Assembly: GCA_965246935.1 (NCBI GenBank)
Contig: CBDFGC010000004.1
Coordinates: 310,001 to 374,000, forward strand
Origin: JAZKFT01 sp965246935
GTDB taxonomy: Bacteria; Bacteroidota; Bacteroidia; Chitinophagales; Chitinophagaceae
Direction of reading: 5' to 3'
DNA length: 64,000 nt
Numbering within the stretch: position 1 is the first letter of the stretch; each line of letters opens with the position of its first letter. The position numbers and the translations under genes are program-made. Under the pieces are notes generated by a model. The model was not told the origin of the DNA. It saw nothing but the letters and a program-made list of their open reading frames with translations, and did no database searches. Of the stretch, positions 17,665-26,981 are shown piece by piece.

Positions 17665-20217
17665 TCAGATAACTGCTGTTAATTGCGTTAGCTGTTCCAG
17701 TAAATCGTAGCCATCCCAGTAATTACTAAAAGTCAGCGACTGCCCAATAGGCATTAACCGGTCCAAACCTTTACCAGCAGCAACTTGTAGCAATTGCTGC
17801 TTTTCATTTTCATCCAATCCGGAATAGGCAACTGTTTGTATTTTTTTTGAAAAGAAACTGTGGAGTTCCTGCAGGCCTTGAATGGTACTGGTGTAAAAGT
17901 AGCCGCCACCGCAGGTATGCAGGTTATTTTGAATGTTTTGCAGGGTGGCAAATACCAGCAGGTTGTTATCTCTCTTACTACCGGATATGGTGTTTGCTAA
18001 TGCATCGTCTGCCAGCTTATTAAGCTTTAAAGCAGCTAAGCCATCTATGTCATTCCGGTACTTCAAAACAGTTTGCTGAAGCAGTCCGCCGTATAATTTA
18101 TTTTCAGCCTGTAAAGCAATTGCAGGTTCACCCAAAAAGAAAATAACCTGTGGCGATGAACAGCCTAACTGATCGAACATGTATGTATCGTTATACAACA
18201 GCCGGCTTGTTTCTGCAAAATCTTTTTCGTTCAGGTGCAATAAAGGTTCTGCTTTGATAATGCTTACCGAAAGCCGGTCGGGGAAAGCAATATCCCGGCA
18301 ACGGGGATGGGTAGGCAGGCTACGGAATAGCTGCACGGTTTTATCACCGCCCCAAAGCAACCGTGCATCGGCCTGCAGGCTCAGGTAGCGGTTTATATCT
18401 TCATCATGCCCATAGGAAATAACTGAAATATATTGGTTGAAAATATAAAAATCAGATTGCTGCATTACTTCATTCATCAATGTGAATAAGCGGTTCAATG
18501 CAGAGCTTTCGGTGCGGTTACTAATGCGTAATACGTTACGGTTGCCGGCTAATAAACTAATAGCCAGGCTATAAAAAAAAATAGTATCCACATTGCCGGG
18601 GCACACATGGAAAACAGTACCTATCGGCTGCCGATATAAAATGGTTTGGCTACTGACTGATTCAACTTTTTCCTTTCTTAAGGTTTCAATATTTGCCTTT
18701 CTCAGCCAATAAGCTAATGCCACCACGGCTGGTAATTGCCGCAATTCTGTTTGTAAAATGTTGCTGCTTACCATATTTAAAAAAGATATGGTACGATCAT
18801 CAAACCAATCCAACTGTTCGCTTAAGGGTAAGAAGCAGGGAAGCTGTGTTATTGGAAGCAAAATGTTTTGGGGAGAAAGTTGTTGAACCTCAGCCTTCAT
18901 CCCCGGCCCCCCGACTGGGGTCCGGGACAGGCTTTCTCCACAAGTGGAGAAGGGTGCCTCTGTGGAAATTTGTAAATCTTTTTCGGGCAACGGATTCCTA
19001 CTATTCAAACTTTGCTCATTGCTTTCGGAGAGCGGGTTAATGCTGCTTGAGTGTTGCTGATTCTTTTGAGAATTTAATTCTTTTAAACCCCCTGATGTTT
19101 TCTGTAATAAATGTTCGTAAGAGGCACCCCTCTCCACCTGTGGAGAGGGGACGGGGGTGAGGGCCGTATCACTACATCCTCTTAATTCTGCCTTTGCTGC
19201 CCTTCCCAATATTTCAAAATATTTGCCCTGCCAGCCGTTGGCTGCATCATCTTCGCCGTGGCAAATACCGATGTCTTCTGTTAGTAAAGAAAAGCCCGGG
19301 TAGCTTTCCGGCAGTACACTGATTACCTGAATCAGGCCCTTTTGTCCATGTGGCATTTCGGTAAAATCGGATGGGTTGCGGATGATAATATCGGAGAAGT
19401 TAGAGCAGTGCAGATAACCGTTTGTATTCTCCATAAATATGCTGCCGGTTTGTTCCACCATACCGTAAAAATTATATACCTGTTGCAGGCCAAATTCCTG
19501 ATCCAGCCGTTGCTTAAACACTTTATTTGTAACACGCTGTTCCATCATCTTTTTCCAGCCACCGCTGTGGAATAAAACAGCTTTGCTTAAATCAACTTTG
19601 CGATATTGAGCCAATTGTAAAAGGTATTCCCACACAATAAATGTGAATCCAAACAGCAGCATCGGCTGGCCATTATATTTATCTAAAAATACATCTATCT
19701 CGGGTATATTCAGTTTGTAGTTATCATTCAGCAAGTAGGTATGCTGCTTACCGAAAACACTTAGCCCTACGATACCGGCGCCACGTGCTGAAAAGCTTTC
19801 CCGGTTACGTAGTACCGATTTACTATCAATGATGAGCATAGGCAATCGCTCCTGCCCAATAATGCTGGTGATGATGTGTGCCAGTGCCTTGGTTTGTTGT
19901 GCGGATGTTTCTTTATCTAAATAAATTTTGCTAATCTGCTGCCCGGTGGTGCCGCTGCTGGTCAGCACTTTAAATATATCAGCATCAGCTATGCTTTTCA
20001 GCTCATGGTTTTTAAATACAGATACCGGTAAAAACGGAACATCAGCGATTACAGAAAAATCATCTGTAAACCCTGCTGCTTTTATTATTCTTGCATAACC
20101 GGAATTTTGCTGCCGGTGATGTTGGGTAAGCCACTGCAACATCGGTAGCAGCATTGCCTGCTTCTCCGCTTTAGGTAAGGAGAAAGGCGGAGGTTTAAAT
20201 AGCGGTGCTGCTGTCAT
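17665..20217 (-). CDS. LuxE-LuxC fusion: acyl-protein synthetase plus acyl-CoA reductase
   Basis: 850 residues from ATG at 20217 (a TTG at 20229 is also in frame). Residues ~1-365 are a LuxE-like synthetase: ATP-binding TSSGTTGQ and the acyl-serine motif FHSGGWKK. Residues ~465-850 are a LuxC-like reductase: PIGTVFHVCPGNVDT for nucleotide binding and catalytic cysteine in MFDQLGCSSPQ. Together they would activate a carboxylate and reduce it to an aldehyde with NADPH. The ~100-residue linker is unusual: it is encoded by a palindrome-bounded repeat (18895-19162). It overlaps the upstream AMP-ligase gene by 23 bp, so the two are one operon. No luciferase genes are present; the product is unknown. 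Confidence 0.85.
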   Translation of the reverse strand: MTAAPLFKPPPFSLPKAEKQAMLLPMLQWLTQHHRQQNSGYARIIKAAGFTDDFSVIADVPFLPVSVFKNHELKSIADADIFKVLTSSGTTGQQISKIYLDKETSAQQTKALAHIITSIIGQERLPMLIIDSKSVLRNRESFSARGAGIVGLSVFGKQHTYLLNDNYKLNIPEIDVFLDKYNGQPMLLFGFTFIVWEYLLQLAQYRKVDLSKAVLFHSGGWKKMMEQRVTNKVFKQRLDQEFGLQQVYNFYGMVEQTGSIFMENTNGYLHCSNFSDIIIRNPSDFTEMPHGQKGLIQVISVLPESYPGFSLLTEDIGICHGEDDAANGWQGKYFEILGRAAKAELRGCSDTALTPVPSPQVERGASYEHLLQKTSGGLKELNSQKNQQHSSSINPLSESNEQSLNSRNPLPEKDLQISTEAPFSTCGESLSRTPVGGPGMKAEVQQLSPQNILLPITQLPCFLPLSEQLDWFDDRTISFLNMVSSNILQTELRQLPAVVALAYWLRKANIETLRKEKVESVSSQTILYRQPIGTVFHVCPGNVDTIFFYSLAISLLAGNRNVLRISNRTESSALNRLFTLMNEVMQQSDFYIFNQYISVISYGHDEDINRYLSLQADARLLWGGDKTVQLFRSLPTHPRCRDIAFPDRLSVSIIKAEPLLHLNEKDFAETSRLLYNDTYMFDQLGCSSPQVIFFLGEPAIALQAENKLYGGLLQQTVLKYRNDIDGLAALKLNKLADDALANTISGSKRDNNLLVFATLQNIQNNLHTCGGGYFYTSTIQGLQELHSFFSKKIQTVAYSGLDENEKQQLLQVAAGKGLDRLMPIGQSLTFSNYWDGYDLLEQLTQLTAVI
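18895..19162. repeat. Palindrome-bounded repeat inside the LuxE-LuxC coding sequence
   Basis: One edge reads CTTCATCCCCGGCCCC and the other, reverse complemented, CCTCACCCCCGTCCCC. Each is followed by a hairpin with CTCCAC..GTGGAG (near 18950 and 19140). GGGACAGGCT at the left edge recurs in the miniature elements and at 49396-49461. The reading frame stays open through all of it and encodes a serine/proline-rich linker between the two enzyme domains. Confidence 0.6.
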
Positions 20218-21556
20218 AATCACTGGCAATTTTTGGATAGTCCCATTTTCCGTTAGCGGTTAAAGGTAATGCCGGCAGCGGATTCCATTTTATGGCCGTA
20301 GGATGAATGCCCAATTGCGAAAACAGGTAAACAGCGATAGCATTGCGATCAGCCGGTTCTGTAAAAGAAATCAATAGAAACTTATCTCTAATACCGGTAC
20401 AGGCAACCTGCTGTAATGCAAAATGATGAAGCAATGTTTCTATTTCATCCAGGCTCATGCGGTTGCCATACAGTTTTATAAACCGTTTTGATCTGCCGGT
20501 AATATACAAATAGCCATCCTCATCCATCCGGGCCAGGTCGCCTGTATGTAACGGTTGAATCTGTTCGTACGTGAGCAGGTCTGCGGCTGTTTCGGCATAG
20601 CCGCCGAACACATTCGGGCCAGTGTACAATAGCTCCGCCGTAGCGTTGTCAATCTTAAATTGCCCGCCGGGTATAGCCATGCCAATAGAACCTGATTTGT
20701 ATAATGCCTGATTCGGCGGCAGGTAAGCCATGCGGGCAGTCGCTTCCGTTTGACCATACATTATAAAAAATGTCGAATTATTTTTCTGTGCATACATAGC
20801 GGCTTTTTTTACCAGTTCGTTCTGTAGCCTGCCACCCGCCTGTGTAAAATATTTTAGCGTAGGGAAATGTTTGGTAAAGACCCCCAGCCGGTTCAGTATT
20901 TCATACGTAAAGGGCACTCCGGCTAATGAAGTAAATTCATAATATTCCCAGGCCTCCCAAAAAGCTTTTTGCACCATATCGGGCAGGCCGCAAACAACGG
21001 TAGCACCGGCCAACGCATGTGTAGTGAGTACGGATAAGCCATAGCTGTAATAAACAGGCAGGTTCAGCGGAGCAGTATCTTTTTCATTGATGGGTAAATA
21101 TTGCAATATAGAACGGGCATTGGCCAGCAGGTTTTCTTCACTCAACTTCACCAACTTAGGTGAGCCGGTACTGCCACTGGTGCTTACTAAAATTTTAATA
21201 GCCGGATGAACAGCCGTTGCATTTTCTTTTTGTAAAAAATAACTATCCTGTTGTTGCCAGCCATTTATTTCCAGCCGGCTTTCATCATAAATAATGACCG
21301 GGCTATAACTATCTTCTAATGTGTTTTTTTGTGTTTTCGATAAACTTTTTGGTAGCAGGGCTAAGGCTGCACCGCTTTGGTACCAGCGAAAAAAATGGTG
21401 TAGTGAATGGATAGAATTATCTACATACAAAAATGCAAGCCTGCCAGTGAAGTTTTGCTGATCTGTTATTATTTGTTGCCAGCTAAAACGTTCGTCGGTA
21501 GCCGCATCAATAATAGTAAACGAAGCAGGAATCGATTGGATAAAAGAATCTGGCAT
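20195..21556 (-). CDS. AMP-dependent acyl/aryl acid ligase
   Basis: 453 residues from ATG at 21556. ANL-superfamily motifs are present: phosphate-binding STSGSTGSPK, MYGQTEAT (A5), LYTGPNVFGGY, HTGDLARMDEDGYLYITGR (A7-A8) and the C-terminal catalytic lysine region PLTANGKWDYP. It adenylates a carboxylic acid; the specificity cannot be read. The stop overlaps the start of the LuxE-LuxC gene, so it probably supplies or channels the activated acid for reduction. Confidence 0.88.
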   Translation of the reverse strand: MPDSFIQSIPASFTIIDAATDERFSWQQIITDQQNFTGRLAFLYVDNSIHSLHHFFRWYQSGAALALLPKSLSKTQKNTLEDSYSPVIIYDESRLEINGWQQQDSYFLQKENATAVHPAIKILVSTSGSTGSPKLVKLSEENLLANARSILQYLPINEKDTAPLNLPVYYSYGLSVLTTHALAGATVVCGLPDMVQKAFWEAWEYYEFTSLAGVPFTYEILNRLGVFTKHFPTLKYFTQAGGRLQNELVKKAAMYAQKNNSTFFIMYGQTEATARMAYLPPNQALYKSGSIGMAIPGGQFKIDNATAELLYTGPNVFGGYAETAADLLTYEQIQPLHTGDLARMDEDGYLYITGRSKRFIKLYGNRMSLDEIETLLHHFALQQVACTGIRDKFLLISFTEPADRNAIAVYLFSQLGIHPTAIKWNPLPALPLTANGKWDYPKIASDYDSSTAI

Positions 21557-21632
21557 AAACAATTTAAAAAGAGCAAGATAATAGGATTGTCGGTGCCTTT
21601 GGAAATTACGATGTTGCTACGAAAGCTTTCGA

Positions 21633-21808
21633 GGGATTCTTCCATTCCTTGAGGGGTTTCCAAATCCCTTCAAGGGTTGCAAAGTGGCGGTACTGCAAAA
21701 ACGCTTTAAGGAATTCTTCCATTCCTTGAAGGGTTCCCAAATCCCTTCAAGGGTCACAAAGTGACGGTACCGCAAAAACACTTCAAGGGATTTGGGAACC
21801 CTTGAAGC
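21633..21808. repeat. Two ~77-bp tandem repeats plus an inverted partial copy
   Basis: Unit 1 (21633-21709) and unit 2 (21710-21787) share ATTCTTCCATTCCTTGA, TTCCAAATCCCTTCAAGGG and CAAAGTG.CGGTAC.GCAAAAAC. The segment ends with an inverted partial unit, TTCAAGGGATTTGGGAACCC. It lies upstream of the AMP-ligase start and downstream of the 109-aa gene. It fills most of that gap. Confidence 0.7.
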
Positions 21809-21814
21809 GTTCCA

Positions 21815-22144
21815 TCAATCACTATAGGCAATCAATTCATTATCCGTTTCGATAGCTTCCCGTAAAATAGACAGAAAAGTTGCTTCCGGAGTTAATGGCA
21901 CTGGTTTAGCCCTACGGCTGCGGCGGTAACGGCAGGGCCTGTTTATTTTGCGTAGTTCCTGATACTTCAGGTGTACCTGCTCGTTTGTCCAGCGGTAGTT
22001 ATTGCGGTAATCTACCCAATGCTCAATAATACTTAGTTGTTGCAGGTGTGTAAAAGTGCTATAGTCTATGCTGCCTACGTAATCCAGGTTCGATAAGGAT
22101 TGGTAGGGCTGATACGTTTCGCTGATTAAATAAAAGTCGAGCAT
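21815..22144 (-). CDS. Small hypothetical protein (109 aa)
   Basis: 109 residues, tyrosine-rich at the N-terminus (MLDFYLISETYQPYQSLSNL) with a central basic stretch CRYRRSRRAKPVP and an acidic C-terminus. It has no signal peptide or membrane helix. The family is unknown to me. A canonical -7 promoter box lies 45 bp upstream, which supports it as a real gene. Confidence 0.5.
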   Translation of the reverse strand: MLDFYLISETYQPYQSLSNLDYVGSIDYSTFTHLQQLSIIEHWVDYRNNYRWTNEQVHLKYQELRKINRPCRYRRSRRAKPVPLTPEATFLSILREAIETDNELIAYSD

Positions 22145-22188
22145 GGATGAAAATGTATTCCGGTACGGCTAAAAATAATAAAGGGTGC

Positions 22189-22196
22189 CAAATGTA
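22189..22196 (-). promoter_or_regulatory. Candidate -7 box (TACATTTG)
   Basis: On the minus strand TACATTTG matches the TAnnTTTG consensus, 45 bp before the start of the 109-aa gene. A TTG lies in the expected upstream region. Confidence 0.4.
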
Positions 22197-22230
22197 CAAA
22201 TCCGGGGTTACCGGAAGTACGCTGCAAGAT

Positions 22231-22729
22231 TTAATTTTCTGACAGCCCGTTCCGTACTGCATACATTACGAGGCCTACCCGGATTTTTAAACCCGGTTTT
22301 TCAAAGAGTACATCCCTATAACTTTCAACTGTACGAGGGCTTACAAGCATTTTTTCGCCAATTTCTTTATAAGCTAATTCGATACAGGCATAACGTAAAA
22401 AATTGATCTCCCTTTCGCTTAGTTTTATGGCAGGCTCAGCTTCGTTTTGTTCTGTTCCGATATTGTGCAGTACCCGGTTGGTGGCCGAATCAGGATAATA
22501 AAAGCCTTTTTCCAGCAAGGCATCCAGTGCCTTTTCCAGTTCCGGCGGGTGAACGTTTTTACGCAGGTATCCATGTGCGCTGCATTTAATCATTTTAATC
22601 AGGGTGGCATCATCCTGCATCGAGAGCGCCATCCCTTCTACTGCCAGATGTTTTTTCCAGGCTTTAGGCGGTCTCAACACCGTCTATCACCGGTATCTAC
22701 GTATCGTAAGACAGCACATCCGGCAGGAT
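22231..22729 (-). pseudogene. Decayed NarL-type response regulator
   Basis: The last 149 codons encode the end of a receiver domain (ALSMQDDATLIKMIK, GYLRKNV) and a LuxR helix-turn-helix (LSEREINFLRYAC, KEIGEKMLVSPRTVESYR). Upstream the receiver core is still recognisable but broken: ILPDVLSYDT, then a TAG stop, then IPVIDGVET, then a frameshift into the open part. The phosphoacceptor region is therefore disrupted. It sits divergent from the intact propeller kinase, which has its own response regulator downstream; this is probably a relic of a second one. Confidence 0.65.
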
Positions 22730-22921
22730 GCCCACTATCTATGTTTTTCTTGTAATTCTTTGCCATTGCCCGGTTAATATAATACTTGGTAATTATCAAA
22801 CACATTTTAGCATGGCAGTTACCGCTCTTCCTATCTCTAAATGACCGTCTACTATAGCCACGGTATGTTTTAATGTGTTTACCTTATATCTTTAGAAGTG
22901 TATTCATAAATAGTCAAAACA

Positions 22922-25900
22922 TTGTCCTACCATATATCCATTAAATTAACGGTCTATTTCTTTATTTTTATAAATGTACGCGGCTTTGCGCAACAAACTA
23001 TTTGGGACAAATTTTCCATTTCCAAAATAACACCCGACAATGGCCTTTCGCAAGGCAGCAACTATTTCCGCTACGAAGATAGCAAAGGCTACATGTGGAT
23101 TACCTGCAACGATGCCCTTAACAGATACGATGGTAATAAAATAAAAGTATATAACCTTAATACGTATTTTAAAAACTGCCCCATACTTCAGCAGGGGTAT
23201 GGCTTTGCGGAAGATGCAGAAGGCAATATTTACATTGGGAGTACAAAAGGACTTTATCTATATCACCGCAATCAGGATAAATTTTCCCTGCAAAAAATAT
23301 TTACAAACTCTCCGGATGAAGTAGCTATGCCATTTGGCTATAAAGATGGTAAAATATGGTGCTTTAACAGGCAATGGCAGTTGGCCACTTATGATGTAGT
23401 TACTAAAAAAGTGAAATTGATTACCAAAGTGGCTTTACTGCCTTTGAATTCGGTGCATGTGTATCAATTAGAAGCCAACGCTTTTTATTATCATTTCCCT
23501 TTTATAGATAAAGAAGGCAATTGCTGGTTGTTTGCTAATAACAATATAGCCCGATATAGCATCACCTTAAAAAAGACTACTTACCCCTTAGAAACCTACT
23601 TGTATAAAAAAAAGGCAACCATTTATGGTTCTGCTTATGATGCTTTCACTAATCATATTTTGTTAGGTACTGCCAATGGTCTATTGTGCTATAATATTGG
23701 TGAAAACAACGTTGAGGAAATAGTTTCTTTGGCCGGTGAGCATATAGGTCTTTTAAGCCAGATAGGCGTTGGGGGCCACTTTATTGTGCTTAAAACCGAT
23801 CGCGGCGGCCTGGCATTTACTACTAAAGATTTTGCACAGGGCCGGTGGATAGAACCTGATGGTAGAGAGAAATATAAGCGCTCCTTCCAGTTTGCTTTTG
23901 ATAAAAGCGACCGCCTTTGGTTTTGCGATGATGGCCAGGGGCAGATTATTTTTAATTTTCAACCTCCTTTATTAAACAAAGAGCCTGGGGACGAAGCGGC
24001 TTTTCAGGAATTGATATCTAATGGTGTTGGCGGTTTTGCGGAATGGCCCAACGGTGATATACTCATTCAAAATAAATTTATACAGAATAAAAATACGCAT
24101 CGCCTTAGCCACAGCCAAAATATAATCCTAAAGGGTAAAAATCTTTATAAAACCGCTACCGACTATTTTAGAAAAGGTATTTGGTTTTACAATGCTGTTG
24201 CACCTGAAAAAAAAGATGCCAATATTTTTTTTCTTGATCAGAAAGATGAAATATCTATAGTTTTTCCCCGCATGCATGCCGATACCCTGGGCGTGCTTCA
24301 GGATGTGAAAGTGATGCCTGACGGACGGGTATTTTTCGCTTCCACAACGGGACTCTATCGACTCGTTGAAAAAACAAAATCCCTATCCAAAATACAGCAA
24401 CTGAGGCTGCCCAATGCCTTTTTCATCAATCTATTAGCCAGGCACAAGATGGCAGTAAGCTACCTTAATAATGATATGATGCTGGCCGAAGTACTGGCAA
24501 ATGATGATGTAATGCCCATTCAAAAAATATTGCCGGGCATACAATCTTTTTACATACAGGAAGATACTTTGCGACAAAGATATTGGGTTGGAGCAAATAA
24601 TGGGTTGTACCTGTTAGATAAAAACTTAAAGACTCTTAAATTATTTGATGCCAATAACGGCCTGGCCGGCACCTATATTTATGGATTGTTATTGGATAAG
24701 GAAGGAAATGCATGGTGTAGTCACCAACGGGGGCTTAGCAGCATTAATACCCAAACTTTTCAAATTATAAATTACGACAAAAGCGATGGCATACAAGACT
24801 GGGATTTTAATAACCGCTCCTTTTTTAAGGCCAGCGATGGTACCATGTTTTTTGGCGGTGTAAGTGGGTATAATTATTTTAAACCACCATTAAAACCGTA
24901 TTCTTTTTATGAACCTGAGGTATATGTTGATGAGATTTTAGTGAACAATAAAACTTTTTATCCGGATACTAACGCTAACCTTTTAACAAAACTGGCGCTG
25001 CCTTTTACGGAAAATAATATAGTGATTAAAGCGGGTATTAAAGATCTGGACAATTCGGGCATTCAACAACTTATTTACCGGCTTCGCACAACAGATAATA
25101 AATGGGAATACATACCTAACTACAGCAATATATCCTTCAAAAGCCTGGCACCCGGCACTTATACCTTGCAACTAGGCTATTACGACAAGTATGCAAAGAA
25201 AGAACGAATACAAAAAACAATTTTAATTTCCATAGCTGCTCCCATTTATAAAAAAAGCTGGTTTTGGGCATTAATAGCCGTCCTGCTTACAGGTATTATT
25301 TTTTGGTTAATAAACAGGCGTAAGCTTATGCAACAGCAGGTCGTATTTAGGCAACAGCTAGCCTTAGAAAAGCAGCGCACTAAAATAACTGCCGACTTGC
25401 ATGACGATATTGGCGCATCGCTCAGCAGCCTGCAGGTAAACAGTGCGGTGGCTAACAGATTACTGGATATAGATAAAGCAAAAGCAAAAACATTATTAGG
25501 GAAAATAGAAGCCCAGGCGAAAGACCTGGCAGACAAAATTGGTGATATTATCTGGAGCATGAAGCCCGGCAAGGAAGAATTTATGACAATGAGCATGCGT
25601 ATTAAAAACTTTGCGAATGATATACTAGGCGCAACTAATATAGACTATGAGCTGGATATTGACAAAACCTGCGATACCTCGATAACGGATATTACAGCCC
25701 GGAAAAATATTGTTTTTATTACGAAGGAGGCTATAAATAATTGCGTAAAATATAGTGAGGCAACAAAAGTTTTCATTCATTTAAAATGCAAACCGGGATT
25801 GATTTTACTCTCGGTAATAGATAACGGGAAAGGATTTGCAATCAATAAAACCTTGGGAAACGGCATTACTAACATGCGTCGGCGTACAGAAGAATTAAGC

Positions 25901-25975
25901 GGAGAATTTTTTGTTGATTCAAGTACCGGAAACGGTACTATTATAAAAGTAGTAGTGCCGCTTGCTGTCCCTTAA
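22922..25975 (+). CDS. Propeller-sensor histidine kinase (two-component, HisKA_3 type)
   Basis: 1017 residues from a TTG start; no ATG precedes the signal-like segment (LTVYFFIFINVRGFAQ). The periplasmic region of ~750 residues has repeated W..D/G..W motifs of two-component propeller repeats (DSKGYMWITC, DKEGNCWLF, DKEGNAWCS), then a Y_Y_Y-type domain (YRLRTT..WEYIP, LAPGTYTLQLGYYD). One membrane helix is at ~779-799. The kinase core has DLHDDIGASLSSL (His near 827), the ATP-binding N-box EAINNCVKYSEATK, DNGKGF and GNGITNMRRR. It phosphorylates the regulator encoded 45 bp downstream. The ligand is unknown. Confidence 0.9.
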   Translation: MSYHISIKLTVYFFIFINVRGFAQQTIWDKFSISKITPDNGLSQGSNYFRYEDSKGYMWITCNDALNRYDGNKIKVYNLNTYFKNCPILQQGYGFAEDAEGNIYIGSTKGLYLYHRNQDKFSLQKIFTNSPDEVAMPFGYKDGKIWCFNRQWQLATYDVVTKKVKLITKVALLPLNSVHVYQLEANAFYYHFPFIDKEGNCWLFANNNIARYSITLKKTTYPLETYLYKKKATIYGSAYDAFTNHILLGTANGLLCYNIGENNVEEIVSLAGEHIGLLSQIGVGGHFIVLKTDRGGLAFTTKDFAQGRWIEPDGREKYKRSFQFAFDKSDRLWFCDDGQGQIIFNFQPPLLNKEPGDEAAFQELISNGVGGFAEWPNGDILIQNKFIQNKNTHRLSHSQNIILKGKNLYKTATDYFRKGIWFYNAVAPEKKDANIFFLDQKDEISIVFPRMHADTLGVLQDVKVMPDGRVFFASTTGLYRLVEKTKSLSKIQQLRLPNAFFINLLARHKMAVSYLNNDMMLAEVLANDDVMPIQKILPGIQSFYIQEDTLRQRYWVGANNGLYLLDKNLKTLKLFDANNGLAGTYIYGLLLDKEGNAWCSHQRGLSSINTQTFQIINYDKSDGIQDWDFNNRSFFKASDGTMFFGGVSGYNYFKPPLKPYSFYEPEVYVDEILVNNKTFYPDTNANLLTKLALPFTENNIVIKAGIKDLDNSGIQQLIYRLRTTDNKWEYIPNYSNISFKSLAPGTYTLQLGYYDKYAKKERIQKTILISIAAPIYKKSWFWALIAVLLTGIIFWLINRRKLMQQQVVFRQQLALEKQRTKITADLHDDIGASLSSLQVNSAVANRLLDIDKAKAKTLLGKIEAQAKDLADKIGDIIWSMKPGKEEFMTMSMRIKNFANDILGATNIDYELDIDKTCDTSITDITARKNIVFITKEAINNCVKYSEATKVFIHLKCKPGLILLSVIDNGKGFAINKTLGNGITNMRRRTEELSGEFFVDSSTGNGTIIKVVVPLAVP

Positions 25976-26019
25976 TTTAATGACAATATTTTTTGGCATA
26001 GCTACATTAAGTTTGTACG

Positions 26020-26640
26020 ATGATGATAAGGGTGTTTATATATGATGACCATAAAGAAAGGCGGGATAGCCTAAAGGCCCTGTTCTGTTTAAATGAAAAT
26101 ATAAAATTCGTGGGCGAGGCAGGGAATTGTCAAAACGTATTAACTGAAATGGATGAGTTTTATCCCGATGTAGTGCTTATGGACATAAACATGCCCGAAG
26201 CGGATGGTATAGAAGGGTTACGCCTTATAAAATCAAAACATCCTGAAATAAAAGTGCTGATGCAGACGGCTTACGACGACAGCGAGAAAATATTTACCAG
26301 TATAAAAAGCGGCGCCAGCGGCTATATTTTGAAAAACGACAAACCCCAACGCATACTACAGGCCATCGATGAAGTGTTTGAAGGCGGCGCCGTGATGAAC
26401 CCCGCCATTGCACAAAAGGTGCTGGATTATTTTAAACCCATAGAGAAAAAATCGCCGTTAAGCCCAAAAGAAAATGAAGTATTGAGCCTCCTCTCGGAAG
26501 GCTTAAGTTATAAAATGGTGGCCGATAAATTAGGGGTGAGCCATAATACGGTAAACACTCACGCTAAACGCATTTACGATAAATTACATATTTCCTCCCT
26601 GGGTGAAGCCATTGCCTGGTTTTATAAAAACAAAAACTAA
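26020..26640 (+). CDS. NarL/FixJ-type response regulator
   Basis: 206 residues. The receiver domain has acidic residues D9/D10, phosphoacceptor D55 in VVLMDINMP, T in MQTAYDD and K in GYILKND. The C-terminal LuxR helix-turn-helix has LSPKENEVLSLLSEGLSY, LGVSHNTVNTHAKRIYDKL. It is the cognate partner of the kinase just upstream, and its likely targets are the secreted-protein genes that follow at 26.98-36.9 kb (inference from position and co-direction). Confidence 0.93.
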   Translation: MMIRVFIYDDHKERRDSLKALFCLNENIKFVGEAGNCQNVLTEMDEFYPDVVLMDINMPEADGIEGLRLIKSKHPEIKVLMQTAYDDSEKIFTSIKSGASGYILKNDKPQRILQAIDEVFEGGAVMNPAIAQKVLDYFKPIEKKSPLSPKENEVLSLLSEGLSYKMVADKLGVSHNTVNTHAKRIYDKLHISSLGEAIAWFYKNKN

Positions 26641-26668
26641 CTGCCGCTTATTTTATCAATTAATTCTT

Positions 26669-26700
26669 TCCCCTGTCATTAGATTTGGGGATTTTTTTTT
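26669..26700 (+). terminator. Probable rho-independent terminator after the response regulator
   Basis: TCCCC and GGGGA form a 5-bp stem around a 15-base loop, followed by a run of nine T. The rest of the 341-bp gap to the next gene is AT-rich and probably holds its promoter, though I could not place a clear -7 box. Confidence 0.5.
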
Positions 26701-26981
26701 GCATATAAGTGACCACTTTTGTGTTATAAATTATGGCCCATGTAATGTTGCTAGCCTAAAAAGATATTTAACTTTTATTTTTCTAATTGATTGCCATGCA
26801 GCTCCGGCTACCTGAATTATTACCAGTTATAATGTAATTTTTAAATAAAATAAAATTTATAAATAGTAAATAAACAAAATATATATCCAATTATATGCGC
26901 TGTTTACATAAGCCAGCTTATGCCCTATCTACTGGTGGAAGAAAAATAGCGCTTACAATTTTAAATTATAAACCCACAATT

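Noticed and set aside
17665..21556. A bioluminescence (lux) operon
   Set aside because: LuxE/LuxC-like domains are present but there are no luciferase luxA/luxB or luxD genes nearby.
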